A DNA stretch of 64,000 bases from Streptomyces sp. WMMC500 (GTDB taxonomy: Bacteria; Actinomycetota; Actinomycetes; Streptomycetales; Streptomycetaceae), in the NCBI RefSeq assembly GCF_027497195.1, contig NZ_CP114905.1:2652001-2716000 (forward strand). The letters run 5' to 3'. The notes under the pieces are model-generated. The model did not search any database and was not told the origin of the DNA. It was given only the letters and a program-made list of their open reading frames with translations. How positions within the stretch are numbered: the stretch's first letter is position 1; every line of letters begins with the position of its first letter. The translations under genes were made by a program, and so were the position numbers. Of this stretch, positions 51,091 to 61,499 are shown in pieces.

Positions 51091-52662
51091 TCAGCCCTCG
51101 CCCAGCAGCTTGCCGTCCGAGGTCTCGAACTGCCGCTTGAAGGACTCGACCGCCGCGCGCAGCGCCTCGATGGTCTCGTCGCCCATCTTGCCGCCCTCGC
51201 GGATGCCGGTGAGCAGGTCCTTGTTCTCCCGGTGCAGGTGGTCGAGCAGCTCGCGCTCGAACCGCTTGACGTCCGCGACGGGCACGTCGTCCAGGATGCC
51301 GTTGGTGCCGGACCACACGGACACGACCTGGTCCTCGGTGGGGAAGGGCGCGTACTGCGGCTGCTTCATCAGCTCCATCATCCGCTGGCCCCGCTCCAGG
51401 GCCGCCTTGGAGGCGGCGTCCAGGTCGGAGCCGAAGGCGGCGAACGCCTCCAGCTCGCGGAACTGCGCCAGGTCCAGCTTCAGCCGGCCGGAGACCTGCC
51501 GGATCGCCCGGTGCTGGGCGGCGCCGCCGACGCGGGAGACGGAGATGCCGACGTTCAGCGCCGGGCGCTGGCCCGAGTTGAACAGGTCGGACTCCAGGAA
51601 GCACTGGCCGTCCGTGATGGAGATCACGTTGGTCGGGATGTACGCCGACACGTCGTTCGCCTTGGTCTCGATGACCGGCAGGCCGGTCATCGACCCGGCG
51701 CCCATGTCGTCGGAGAGCTTGGCGCAGCGCTCCAGCAGCCGGGAGTGCAGGTAGAAGACGTCGCCGGGGTACGCCTCGCGGCCCGGCGGGCGGCGCAGCA
51801 GCAGCGACACGGCGCGGTACGCCTCGGCCTGCTTGGACAGGTCGTCGAAGATGATCAGGACGTGCTTGCCCTGGTACATCCAGTGCTGGCCGATGGCCGA
51901 GCCGGTGTAGGGGGCCAGGTACTTGAAGCCCGCCGGGTCGGACGCCGGGGCGGCCACGATCGTGGTGTACTCCAGGGCACCGGCCTCCTCCAGCGCGCCG
52001 CGCACGCCGGCGATGGTGGAGCCCTTCTGGCCGATCGCCACGTAGATGCAGCGGACCTGCTTGGCCGGGTCGCCGGAGCGCCAGTTGTCGCGCTGGTTGA
52101 TGATCGTGTCGATGCCGAGGGCGGTCTTGCCCGTCTGCCGGTCACCGATGATCAACTGGCGCTGGCCGCGGCCGATGGGGGTCATCGCGTCGACGGCCTT
52201 GTAGCCGGTCTCCATCGGCTCGTGCACCGACTTGCGCTGCATGACCGAGGGAGCCTGCAGCTCCAGCGCACGGCGGCCCTCGGTCGCGATCTCGCCGAGG
52301 CCGTCCACCGCGTTGCCCAGGGGGTCGACGACCCGGCCCAGGTAACCGTCGCCGACCGGCACGGACAGGACCTCGCCGGTGCGGGTGACCGGCTGTCCCT
52401 CCTCGATGCCCCTGAACTCGCCGAGGACGACCGCACCGATCTCCCGCTCCTCAAGGTTGAGGGCGAGGCCGAGGGTGCCGTCCTCGAACTTCAGCAGCTC
52501 GTTCGCCATCGCCGAGGGCAGCCCCTCGATCTTGGCGATACCGTCCATGGCCTGCGATACCGTGCCGACCTCTTCGCGCGAGGCCGCGTCCGGCTGGTAC
52601 GACTGGACATAGCTCTCCAGCGCGTCCCGGATCTCCTCCGGCCGGATCGTGAGCTCCGCCAT
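51091..52662 (-). CDS. atpA: ATP synthase alpha subunit
   Basis: The 523-residue non-catalytic nucleotide-binding subunit of F1. It begins [20 protein letters not shown]; motifs include Walker [36 protein letters not shown] (with the FDDLSKQA segment) and the signature [17 protein letters not shown]. The ATG at 52662 is chosen because the conserved N-terminus starts there and GAGAGCAGGG lies upstream; the 18 upstream codons in frame are not conserved. It is separated from atpH by 104 bp, the largest gap inside the operon apart from atpI-atpB and atpD-atpC. Confidence 0.98.
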   Translation of the reverse strand: MAELTIRPEEIRDALESYVQSYQPDAASREEVGTVSQAMDGIAKIEGLPSAMANELLKFEDGTLGLALNLEEREIGAVVLGEFRGIEEGQPVTRTGEVLSVPVGDGYLGRVVDPLGNAVDGLGEIATEGRRALELQAPSVMQRKSVHEPMETGYKAVDAMTPIGRGQRQLIIGDRQTGKTALGIDTIINQRDNWRSGDPAKQVRCIYVAIGQKGSTIAGVRGALEEAGALEYTTIVAAPASDPAGFKYLAPYTGSAIGQHWMYQGKHVLIIFDDLSKQAEAYRAVSLLLRRPPGREAYPGDVFYLHSRLLERCAKLSDDMGAGSMTGLPVIETKANDVSAYIPTNVISITDGQCFLESDLFNSGQRPALNVGISVSRVGGAAQHRAIRQVSGRLKLDLAQFRELEAFAAFGSDLDAASKAALERGQRMMELMKQPQYAPFPTEDQVVSVWSGTNGILDDVPVADVKRFERELLDHLHRENKDLLTGIREGGKMGDETIEALRAAVESFKRQFETSDGKLLGEG

Positions 52663-52766
52663 CTGGGTTCCCTGCTCTCCTTGTTGGGCCCGTAAGTTCT
52701 TGCGTCCACGGCCCAACTCGGGCCGCTGGTGATGCTCTGGAGTTGGTGTGTGACGGCCGGTGACCG

Positions 52767-53582
52767 TCAGCCCGCAATACCGCGCTTCACCTCGTCGAGG
52801 CGGTCGGCGACGGAGCCGTTGATGACCTCGTCGCCCACCCGCACCGAGATCCCGCCGAGGACCGCGGGGTCCACGTCCAGGTTCAGGTGCATGTCCCGGC
52901 CGTACAGCCGGGACAGCGCGGCGCCCAGGCGCTCCTTCTGCCCGTCGCTGAGCGGCACGGCGGTGGACACGACCGCGACCATCCGGTTCCGGCGCTCCGC
53001 GGCGAGCTTGGACAGGGCCTCCAGGCCCCCCTCCAGGCTACGACCCCGCGGCCGCTCCACGAGCCGGACGACCAGCCGCTCGGTGACCGGGTTCGCCCGG
53101 CCGCCCAGCAGCGAGTGCAGCAGCGCGGCCTTGGCGGCCCGGGTGCCCATCCGGTCGGTGAGCGCCCCGCGCAGCTCCTTGTCGGCGGCGACGATCCGGC
53201 CGAACCGGAAGAGCTCGTCCTCCACGTCGTCGAGCTGCCCCGCACGCTGCGCGGCGGTGAGGTCCGCGGTGTCGGCGAGCTCTTCGAGTACGTCGACCAG
53301 GTCACGCGCCCGCGACCAGCGGGCCCGTACCATCCCGGCGACCAGGTCGGCGGCCTCGCCGCCGATCTGCCCGCCGAGGACCCGGCCGACCAGCCCGGCC
53401 TTGGCCTCGCCGGGCTGCGCCGGGTCGGTCAGCGCCCGCCGCAGCGTCACCTCGCGATCCAGCAGCGCGGTCACGGCGGCCAGCTCCTCGGCGAGCTTCG
53501 CCGCGTCGACCGACGTGTTGTCGGTCAGCGCGTCGAGCTGCTCCCGGGCGGCGGCCTGCGCCTCGCGGCTCGCTCCGTTCAT
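52767..53582 (-). CDS. atpH: ATP synthase delta subunit
   Basis: The 271-residue delta subunit that joins F1 to the peripheral stalk. Actinobacterial delta is longer than the ~180 of E. coli, as here, with an N-terminal extension ([20 protein letters not shown]). Motifs: [56 protein letters not shown] and the conserved end [25 protein letters not shown]. The ATG at 53582 overlaps the atpF stop by 4 bp (ATGA), so the two are coupled. Extra length at the N-terminus is a known feature of this group. Confidence 0.96.
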   Translation of the reverse strand: MNGASREAQAAAREQLDALTDNTSVDAAKLAEELAAVTALLDREVTLRRALTDPAQPGEAKAGLVGRVLGGQIGGEAADLVAGMVRARWSRARDLVDVLEELADTADLTAAQRAGQLDDVEDELFRFGRIVAADKELRGALTDRMGTRAAKAALLHSLLGGRANPVTERLVVRLVERPRGRSLEGGLEALSKLAAERRNRMVAVVSTAVPLSDGQKERLGAALSRLYGRDMHLNLDVDPAVLGGISVRVGDEVINGSVADRLDEVKRGIAG

Positions 53583-54145
53583 GCCCCGGCCTCGGCCTTC
53601 GTCCCGGACTGGTCGGCGGCCTTGGCCTCCAGCTCGTCCAGGAACCGGTCGACGACGCGGCTCTGCCGGGCGTGGTCCTCAAGGGACTCGCCCACCAGCC
53701 GGCCGGCCAGCTCGGTGGCGAGCTTGCCGACGTCCTGGCGCAGGGCCAGCGAAGCGGCCTTCTTGTCGGCCTCGACCTGGGCGTGACCGGCGGCGATGAT
53801 CTCCTCACGCTGCCGCTGGCCCTCGGCCCGCATCTCGGCGATGAGGGCGGAACCCTGCTCGCGAGCCTCCTCGCGCAGCCGGTTGGCCTCGTGCCGGGCC
53901 TCGGCGAGCTGGGCCTTGTACTGGTCCAGCGTCTGCTCCGCCTCGATCTGGGCGGCCTCGGCCTTCTCCATGCCGCCTTCGATGGCCGCGCGCCGCTCCT
54001 CGAGCACCTCGTTGATGCGCGGCAGGAGCTTCTTGGCCAGCAGCGCGAAGACGATCAGGAAGGCGATCAGGCCGATGACGAGTTCCGGGATCGGTGGGAC
54101 GAGAGGGTTCTGCTCCTCCTCCGCCGCGATCTGCAGGAGATTCAC
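53579..54145 (-). CDS. atpF: ATP synthase subunit b
   Basis: The 188-residue membrane-anchored peripheral stalk subunit. A membrane helix (LVIGLIAFLIVFALLAKKLL, about 22-42) is followed by a long amphipathic coil of Ala/Glu/Arg residues (EVLEERRAAIEGGMEKAEAA, YKAQLAEARHEANRLREEAR). The start is a GTG at 54145; an ATG overlapping it two bases upstream is in another frame and stops at once (ATGTGA). It lies between atpE (28 bp) and atpH (overlap 4 bp). Confidence 0.97.
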   Translation of the reverse strand: MNLLQIAAEEEQNPLVPPIPELVIGLIAFLIVFALLAKKLLPRINEVLEERRAAIEGGMEKAEAAQIEAEQTLDQYKAQLAEARHEANRLREEAREQGSALIAEMRAEGQRQREEIIAAGHAQVEADKKAASLALRQDVGKLATELAGRLVGESLEDHARQSRVVDRFLDELEAKAADQSGTKAEAGA

Positions 54146-54173
54146 ATCGGTGCCTTTCGTCGGAAGAGGCTGA

Positions 54174-55303
<1,130 letters not shown>

Positions 55304-55499
55304 CGGCGAGCTCCTTCGGCGTGACGCATGGCTACGGCAACCTCAATGTGTCGGCGTTGTGCACCGCCGGAGAGCGGTACGTGGCAGGACGGGATACGGC
55401 CGGCGGGGTGCGGTGCGGCCCTGCGGCCCACTGCGCACGCGCGCACCGGCGTGGCAGGGGGACGATAGCAGTAGCGGATCACTGCTCGGGCGGCGCCCC

Positions 55500-55949
55500 T
55501 CATCGCCCGGCCTCGGTAGTGGTACCGGAGCGCTGTTCACCTGCTCCGGCCGCTCGCTCCGGCTCCACGTACGGCAGCTTCAGCCGGAAGTGGGTACGGC
55601 CCATGGCGGCGGTGAACACCAGCGCCGCGGCGAGCACCGTGAGGCCGAACGCCCTGGTGTGGAAGAGCGTCGTGTCCTTGAACAGCCCCATCACGACCGC
55701 GAGCAGCAGGATCTGGGTGGTGTAGGTGAGCAGCGCGATCCCCATGAACAACTCGGGGTGCTTGCGGGAGAAGTGCTGCAGTGCGAAGAGACCGAGTCCG
55801 AAGAAGGCAAGGACCACCACGGTGGCTGCGGCGGCTCCCACACCGCCCTTCACACCGGCCGCGAGTGAGCTGATGACCACTGCGACGACGCCGGCGAGGG
55901 CGGTCGGGATCGCGGCGCCACGGAGGATCCGGGCGTCGTTGACCTGCAT
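55500..55949 (-). CDS. atpI: ATP synthase accessory protein AtpI-like
   Basis: A 149-residue membrane protein at the head of the atp operon. It has four helices: IPTALAGVVAVVISSLAAGV, AAAATVVVLAFFGLGLFALQ, LFMGIALLTYTTQILLLAVV and LTVLAAALVFTAAMGRTHFR. AtpI assists assembly of the c-ring and ion uptake in other bacteria, though it is not always essential. The C-terminus is cytosolic and ends GEQRSGTTTEAGR. The ATG at 55949 begins MQVNDARILRGAAIP. A Rex-like operator is 137 bp upstream. Confidence 0.93.
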   Translation of the reverse strand: MQVNDARILRGAAIPTALAGVVAVVISSLAAGVKGGVGAAAATVVVLAFFGLGLFALQHFSRKHPELFMGIALLTYTTQILLLAVVMGLFKDTTLFHTRAFGLTVLAAALVFTAAMGRTHFRLKLPYVEPERAAGAGEQRSGTTTEAGR

Positions 55950-56085
55950 ATGAGGAGTCTCCGGCGGGAGTCGGGAGCAACTGGTCGACGGTGACGAGCA
56001 TGTCCCCGGGGCGGGTGCACCGCGTCGAGGGGCATCGCGCCAGAGAACCGTCGCACTACGGTCCTTCGGCTCTGCACCGGGTTCT

Positions 56086-56101
56086 CGTGAACGGTATCAC
56101 A
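56086..56101. promoter_or_regulatory. Rex-like operator upstream of the atp operon
   Basis: CGTGAACGGTATCACA matches the Rex operator TGTGAACNNNTTCACA at 11 of 13 defined positions. It lies 137 bp upstream of the atpI start. Rex is an NADH-sensing repressor of respiratory genes in Streptomyces, and ATP-synthase operons are among its reported targets, from memory. No Rex gene is in the window. Confidence 0.6.
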
Positions 56102-56111
56102 AGCATCTTGA

Positions 56112-56128
56112 CCCGAGCTTTACTCGGG
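56112..56128 (-). terminator. possible terminator after wecA-like gene
   Basis: CCCGAG (56112-56117) and CTCGGG (56123-56128) form a 6-bp stem with a 5-nt loop, 78 bp after the wecA stop on the minus strand. Weak; it may instead be part of the atp promoter region. Confidence 0.3.
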
Positions 56129-56205
56129 AAGTGTGCCGCCCGTCACACGAAGAGGCTACATCGGCCGTGTCACTCCGCTCACCTGGAGATATGCCTGCTA
56201 AGAGG

Positions 56206-57591
56206 TCAATGTCCGGCCCGGCGCCAACGCGAGCGCTCCCCCACGGCCGTCGACCCGCTGATGCCCGCCGGCACCAGTTCGTTCTCCTGTGAACCCGGTG
56301 CACCCTTCGCCTTGTTCGCGCTTTTCGCCCCGTTCGTCCCGTTTGCCGCGGCGCTTTCCGCCGGCACCGGGCCGCCCTGCGGGCCGGTGGCGTCGCCGTC
56401 GCCGTCGCGCCCGCCGCCGTCGTCGTCCGGGCGCCGGTAGCGCGGCGGTACGAGCCTGTTGGCCCACGACGGCGTCTTCGGAGCGAACCGGGGCAGCAGC
56501 AACAGCACGAGCCCCGCGGCGCTCAGCCCCACCGCCACCAGCACCACCCAGACGTTGTCCGCCTGCACCGAGAAGGCCACCATCCCGAACGCGACCAGCG
56601 CCGACCAGAAGTACATGAGCAGCACGGCCCGCATGTGCGAGTGGCCCATCTCCAGCAGCCGGTGGTGCAGATGCCCCCGGTCGGCCGCGAACGGCGACTG
56701 CCCGCGCCACGTGCGCCGTACCACGGCCAGCACCAGGTCCAGCATCGGGATCGCCAGGATCGTCAGCGGCAGCACCAGCGGGATGAACACCGGCACCGTC
56801 GAGCGCACCGCCTGCTTCTCGCTGCCCGCGAAGACCTTCAGCGCGTCCGGATCCACCTGCCCCGTGATGGAGATCGCCCCGGCGGCCAGCACCAGGCCCA
56901 GCAGCATCGAGCCGGAGTCGCCCATGAAGATCCGCGCCGGATGCACGTTGTGCGGCAGGAAGCCGACGCACATGCCCAGCAGCACGGCGGAGAAGAGCGC
57001 GGCGGGGGCGGCGGCCTCGATGCCGTAGCCGAACCAGATGCGGTACGCGTAGATGAAGAACGCCGCGGAGGCGATGCCCACCATGCCGGCGGCGAGCCCG
57101 TCGAGGCCGTCCACGAAGTTGACGGCGTTGATCGAGATGACCACGAGCGCGACGGTCAGCAGCGTGCCCTGCATCGGCGTCAGCACCACCGTGCCCACGC
57201 CCGGGACCGGGATCCACAGGATCGTCAGGCCCTGCAGCACCATGACGCCCGCGGCGATCATCTGCGCGCCGAGCTTGAGCAGGGCGTCGACGCCCCATTT
57301 GTCGTCCAGCACGCCGATCAGCCAGATCAGCGCGGCCCCCGACAGCAGCGCCTTCGGCTCGTTGAGCTCGAAGACCCGCTCGAAGGCCTGCAACTGCGAC
57401 GCGACGAGCAGCGCGGCGCACATCCCCCCGAACATGGCGATGCCGCCGAGCCTCGGCGTCGGCTCGCTGTGCACGTCACGGTCCCGGATTTCCGGCATCG
57501 CGCCGGCCGCGATCGCGAACTTCCGCACCGGGCCGGTCAGCAGATACGTGACAGCGGCTGCGATGCACAGCGTCAGCAGGTATTCACGCAC
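56206..57591 (-). CDS. wecA: UDP-GlcNAc:undecaprenyl-phosphate transferase-like (WecA/MraY family)
   Basis: A 461-residue polytopic membrane enzyme that moves a sugar-1-phosphate onto undecaprenyl phosphate, starting synthesis of a cell-wall glycan. Motifs: DVHSEPTPRLGGIAMF, GVLDDKWG (Asp-Asp), NAVNFVDGLDGLAAG, HPARIFMGDSGSMLLG (Mg-binding Asp), and DRGHLHHRLLEMGHS, the His-rich loop of WecA-type enzymes. About ten helices; a ~90-residue hydrophilic tail rich in Asp/Gly then Asn/Ala/Lys. The GTG at 57591 (VREYLLTLCIA) is preferred because a TAATGT box at 57631-57636 places the transcript start downstream of the alternative GTG at 57630. It lies between the LMW-phosphatase-like gene and atpI. 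Confidence 0.92.
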   Translation of the reverse strand: MREYLLTLCIAAAVTYLLTGPVRKFAIAAGAMPEIRDRDVHSEPTPRLGGIAMFGGMCAALLVASQLQAFERVFELNEPKALLSGAALIWLIGVLDDKWGVDALLKLGAQMIAAGVMVLQGLTILWIPVPGVGTVVLTPMQGTLLTVALVVISINAVNFVDGLDGLAAGMVGIASAAFFIYAYRIWFGYGIEAAAPAALFSAVLLGMCVGFLPHNVHPARIFMGDSGSMLLGLVLAAGAISITGQVDPDALKVFAGSEKQAVRSTVPVFIPLVLPLTILAIPMLDLVLAVVRRTWRGQSPFAADRGHLHHRLLEMGHSHMRAVLLMYFWSALVAFGMVAFSVQADNVWVVLVAVGLSAAGLVLLLLPRFAPKTPSWANRLVPPRYRRPDDDGGGRDGDGDATGPQGGPVPAESAAANGTNGAKSANKAKGAPGSQENELVPAGISGSTAVGERSRWRRAGH

Positions 57592-57749
57592 AAGCTGCCC
57601 CAGAGGTTTCGCTGTTCCGTTCAGCCACACACATTAGCCCGCTCCCGGGCCTCCGTTCTCCGGGTACGGACGCAAGGCCCGTCCGGACCCGTACAGAAAT
57701 AGACCCCTCAGGGGCCCGACCGGTTGCATCCGGCCACCCTCGGCCCTCG

Positions 57750-58382
57750 TCAGGCCGCCGCCGGCACGCCTGTGAGAGCCGTCACCACGGGGTCGAGCGC
57801 CTGCCCGATCTCCTCGCCGATCCGCCGGAAGTACGGCACGGGCGCCCCGTACGGGTCGTACACCTCGTCCGCCGCCGGGCTGGGCGCCAGCAGCCAGCCG
57901 CGCAGCGCCGCCGCGGCCTGCACCAGCGCGTGCGCGCGCGCCACCGGGCCCTCGCGGGCGGGCGGCAGCGTGGCGGAATCTATGGCCCGAACCAGCCGGG
58001 CGAACTCCTTCAGCGTGAACGTGCGCAGCCCCGCGGAGTGGCCCATGGAGATCACCTGCGCCCGGTGGTCCCGGGTCGCCGTCAGCACCAGATCCGCCCG
58101 GATCACGTGCTCGTCGCGCAGCTCCCGCGCCGCGAACCCGTCCGGGTCCGCCCCCGACTCCCGCAGCACCGTCGCCGCGTGCGCCTCCATGGGCGCGCCC
58201 TCGTGCCCCCACGTGCCCGCGCTCTCGACCGCGATGCCCGCCGCGGGCCGCGCGCCGAGGCGCACGTCGAGGGCATGCCGCGTCAGCCGCTCGGTGATCG
58301 GCGAGCGGCAGACGTTGCCGGTGCTGACGTGGAGGATCCGGAATCCCTGTATGTCCCCCGTGCGCCCTTCGGGCGCGGTCAA
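57750..58382 (-). CDS. LMW protein-tyrosine-phosphatase-like protein lacking the nucleophilic Cys
   Basis: A 210-residue protein of the low-molecular-weight phosphatase/arsenate reductase fold. The P-loop reads HVSTGNVCRSP, whereas active enzymes have V-C-x-G-N-x-C-R-S; the first Cys, the nucleophile, is Ser here, encoded AGC. The other P-loop residues (Gly-Asn-x-Cys-Arg-Ser) and the general-acid DPYG loop (VYDPYGAPVPYF) are kept. So it may bind phospho-ligands without classical catalysis. The TTG at 58382 overlaps the tsaC stop (TTGA), with GAGG upstream, so the genes are coupled. It lies between tsaC and wecA. It could also act as an unusual Ser enzyme. Confidence 0.88.
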   Translation of the reverse strand: MTAPEGRTGDIQGFRILHVSTGNVCRSPITERLTRHALDVRLGARPAAGIAVESAGTWGHEGAPMEAHAATVLRESGADPDGFAARELRDEHVIRADLVLTATRDHRAQVISMGHSAGLRTFTLKEFARLVRAIDSATLPPAREGPVARAHALVQAAAALRGWLLAPSPAADEVYDPYGAPVPYFRRIGEEIGQALDPVVTALTGVPAAA

Positions 58383-59026
58383 CTGGCGACCTCGAGCCCG
58401 CCTGCGACCTCGCGCAGTTGCTCCGCGGTCACCGCGCCCTCGCGCAGCAGCACCGGCGTCCGGCCGGTGATGTCCACGATCGAGGACGGCACCGCGGCCG
58501 GCGTCGGGCCGCCGTCGAGATAGACCGAGACCGCGTCGCCCAGCATCTCCTGGGCGGCGTTGCACTCCTGCGGGGCCGGGTGGCCGGTGAGGTTGGCGCT
58601 GGAGACGGCCATCGGGCCGACCTCCTTGAGCAGTTCGAGCGCCACCGGGTGCAGCGGCATGCGCACCGCCACCGTGCCGCGGGTCTCGCCCAGGTCCCAG
58701 GTCAGCGACGGCTGGTGCTGGGCGACGACGGTCAACGCGCCCGGCCAGAAGGCGTCGATCAGCTCCCACGCCTCCTCGCTGAGGTCCTTGACCAGCCCGT
58801 GCAGCGTGTTCGGCGAGCCGATGAGCACGGGGGTGGGCATGTTGCGCCCGCGGCCCTTGGCGTCCAGCAGCGCCGCCACCGCCTCGACGGCGAAGGCGTC
58901 GGCGCCGATGCCGTAGACGGTGTCGGTGGGCAGGACGACCAGCTCGCCGCGGCGGACTGCGGACGCGGCCTCGCGCAGCCCGGTCTTGCGATCGGCCGCA
59001 TCGCTGCAGTCGTAGCGCCGTGCCAT
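58379..59026 (-). CDS. L-threonylcarbamoyladenylate synthase (Sua5/TsaC)
   Basis: A 215-residue YrdC-fold enzyme making threonylcarbamoyl-AMP for the t6A modification at position 37 of ANN-decoding tRNAs. Readable motifs: LVVLPTDTVYGIGADAFAVE, KGRGRNMPTPVLIGSPN, GTVAVRMPLHPVALELLKEV and MAVSSANLTGHP. It has no C-terminal Sua5 extension, thus the short YrdC/TsaC type. The ATG at 59026 follows AAGGAG. It lies 13 bp after prmC and overlaps the phosphatase-like gene by 4 bp, in an operon prfA-prmC-tsaC that serves translation. Confidence 0.95.
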   Translation of the reverse strand: MARRYDCSDAADRKTGLREAASAVRRGELVVLPTDTVYGIGADAFAVEAVAALLDAKGRGRNMPTPVLIGSPNTLHGLVKDLSEEAWELIDAFWPGALTVVAQHQPSLTWDLGETRGTVAVRMPLHPVALELLKEVGPMAVSSANLTGHPAPQECNAAQEMLGDAVSVYLDGGPTPAAVPSSIVDITGRTPVLLREGAVTAEQLREVAGGLEVAS

Positions 59027-59039
59027 GTCAATCTCCTTC

Positions 59040-59897
59040 TCAGGTACGGACCCTGCGGGCGGTCGCGAATCGAGGCCGGTTGTTCAGGTCGGGGTGGTCG
59101 GCGGCGTCCGCCCAGCCGCGTTCCTCGGTGAAGAGCCACGGCACCTGGCCGCCCTGGGTGTCGGCGTGCTCCACGACCAGCACGCCGCCCGGGCGCAGCA
59201 GCCGCCGGGCCGTGACCTCCAGACCGCGGATGAGGTCGAGGCCGTCCTCGCCGGAGAAGAGCGCGGCCTGCGGGTCGTGGTCGCGGGCTTCCGGGGCGAC
59301 ATGCTCCCACTCGGTCAGCGGGATGTACGGCGGGTTGCTGATGACCAGGTCGACCTGGCCGTTCAGCTCGGGCAGCGCGGTGCGCGCGTCTCCATGGTGC
59401 AGTACGACGCGGGCACCGCCGTCGTTGTGCGCGGCGTTCTTGCGCGCCCAGTTCAGGGCCGTCTCCTCCAGCTCCACGGCGTGCACGGCGGCCCGGGGCA
59501 CCTCCTGCGCCATGGCCAGCGCGATGGCGCCGGAGCCGGTGCACAGGTCGACGATCAGCGGCTCGACGACGTCCATCGCGCGCACGGCCGCTATGGCCCA
59601 GTCGACCACGGACTCGGTCTCCGGCCGCGGCACGAAGACGCCGGGACCGACCTGGAGTTCGAGATAGCGGAAGTAGGCGACGCCGGTGATGTGCTGCAGC
59701 GGCTCGCGGGCCTCGCGGCGGGCGACGGCCTCCCAGTAGCGGGCGTCGAAGTCGGCGTCGGCGACGCGGTGCAGCTCGCCGCGGGGCACGCCGTGCACGG
59801 ACGCCGCCAGCTCCTCCGCGTCGAACCGCGGGGAGGGCACGCCGGCGTCGGCGAGCCGCCGCGTGGCCTGTGCCACTTCGACGAGCAGCAGGTTCAC
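59040..59897 (-). CDS. prmC: release factor glutamine methyltransferase PrmC (HemK)
   Basis: A 285-residue S-adenosylmethionine-dependent methyltransferase that N5-methylates the Gln of the GGQ motif in release factors. The N-terminal helical domain (LLLVEVAQATRRLADAGVPS) binds the factor. The catalytic domain has FVPRPETESVVDWA, the SAM loop IVDLCTGSGAIALAMA, and the diagnostic NPPYIP. It follows prfA, its substrate, by 37 bp, which is the usual order. The old name hemK refers to an incorrect early assignment. Confidence 0.97.
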   Translation of the reverse strand: MNLLLVEVAQATRRLADAGVPSPRFDAEELAASVHGVPRGELHRVADADFDARYWEAVARREAREPLQHITGVAYFRYLELQVGPGVFVPRPETESVVDWAIAAVRAMDVVEPLIVDLCTGSGAIALAMAQEVPRAAVHAVELEETALNWARKNAAHNDGGARVVLHHGDARTALPELNGQVDLVISNPPYIPLTEWEHVAPEARDHDPQAALFSGEDGLDLIRGLEVTARRLLRPGGVLVVEHADTQGGQVPWLFTEERGWADAADHPDLNNRPRFATARRVRT

Positions 59898-59934
59898 GTT
59901 CCCTCCGGTCCCTCTGCCGTATCCCGTGCGGTGC

Positions 59935-61017
<1,083 letters not shown>

Positions 61018-61100
61018 CGTGGGGCGCTCCGTAGGGGGAAGTAGCAGGACCAGGCGCGGGCGGGCGGGAGGAAAACGGCCGGCCGGACGTGACGAAAAAC

Positions 61101-61148
61101 GTGCGCCGGCCCGGTCCGCCCCTCTTCGGGGCGGCCGGCCCGGCGCAC
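61101..61148 (-). terminator. terminator between rpmE and prfA
   Basis: An imperfect long hairpin: GTGCGCCGG (61101-61109) pairs at the base with CCGGCGCAC (61140-61148), and CCGCCCC with GGGGCGG around a TCTTC loop at the tip. It starts 9 bp after the rpmE stop on the minus strand. Confidence 0.7.
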
Positions 61149-61157
61149 GCGGACGAG

Positions 61158-61379
61158 CTACTTCTTCGCCGCGGCCTGCTTGCCGAAGCGGGCCTCGAAG
61201 CGGGCCACGCGGCCACCGGTGTCGAGGATCTTCTGCTTGCCCGTGTAGAACGGGTGGCACGCGGAGCAGATGTCCGCGCGGATGGTGCCGGAGGTGACGG
61301 TGCTCCGGGTGGTGAAGGAGTTACCGCAGGTGCAGCTCACCTGGGTCTCCACGTACTCCGGGTGGATGTCGCGCTTCAA
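61158..61379 (-). CDS. rpmE: 50S ribosomal protein L31, zinc-binding form
   Basis: The 73-residue L31 protein of the large subunit, at the bridge to the small subunit. It begins [20 protein letters not shown] and carries four cysteines (C16, C18, C38, C41), with C38SAC41, so it is the zinc-bearing C+ paralogue. Streptomycetes replace it with a zinc-free paralogue, encoded elsewhere under Zur control, in zinc shortage. The start is a TTG at 61379 preceded by AGGAGA. It stands between the LCP gene and prfA with its own terminator. Confidence 0.97.
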   Translation of the reverse strand: MKRDIHPEYVETQVSCTCGNSFTTRSTVTSGTIRADICSACHPFYTGKQKILDTGGRVARFEARFGKQAAAKK

Positions 61380-61499
61380 GGGATTCTCCTAGGTTCGGGA
61401 GGGCTCCGGGTCGATCGGCGGATGCGTCACGTGAACCGGGGCCGACGTACCAGTCTACGAGGACCGGTCGTGCAGGCAAAAACGGGTCCCCGGCCCGCT

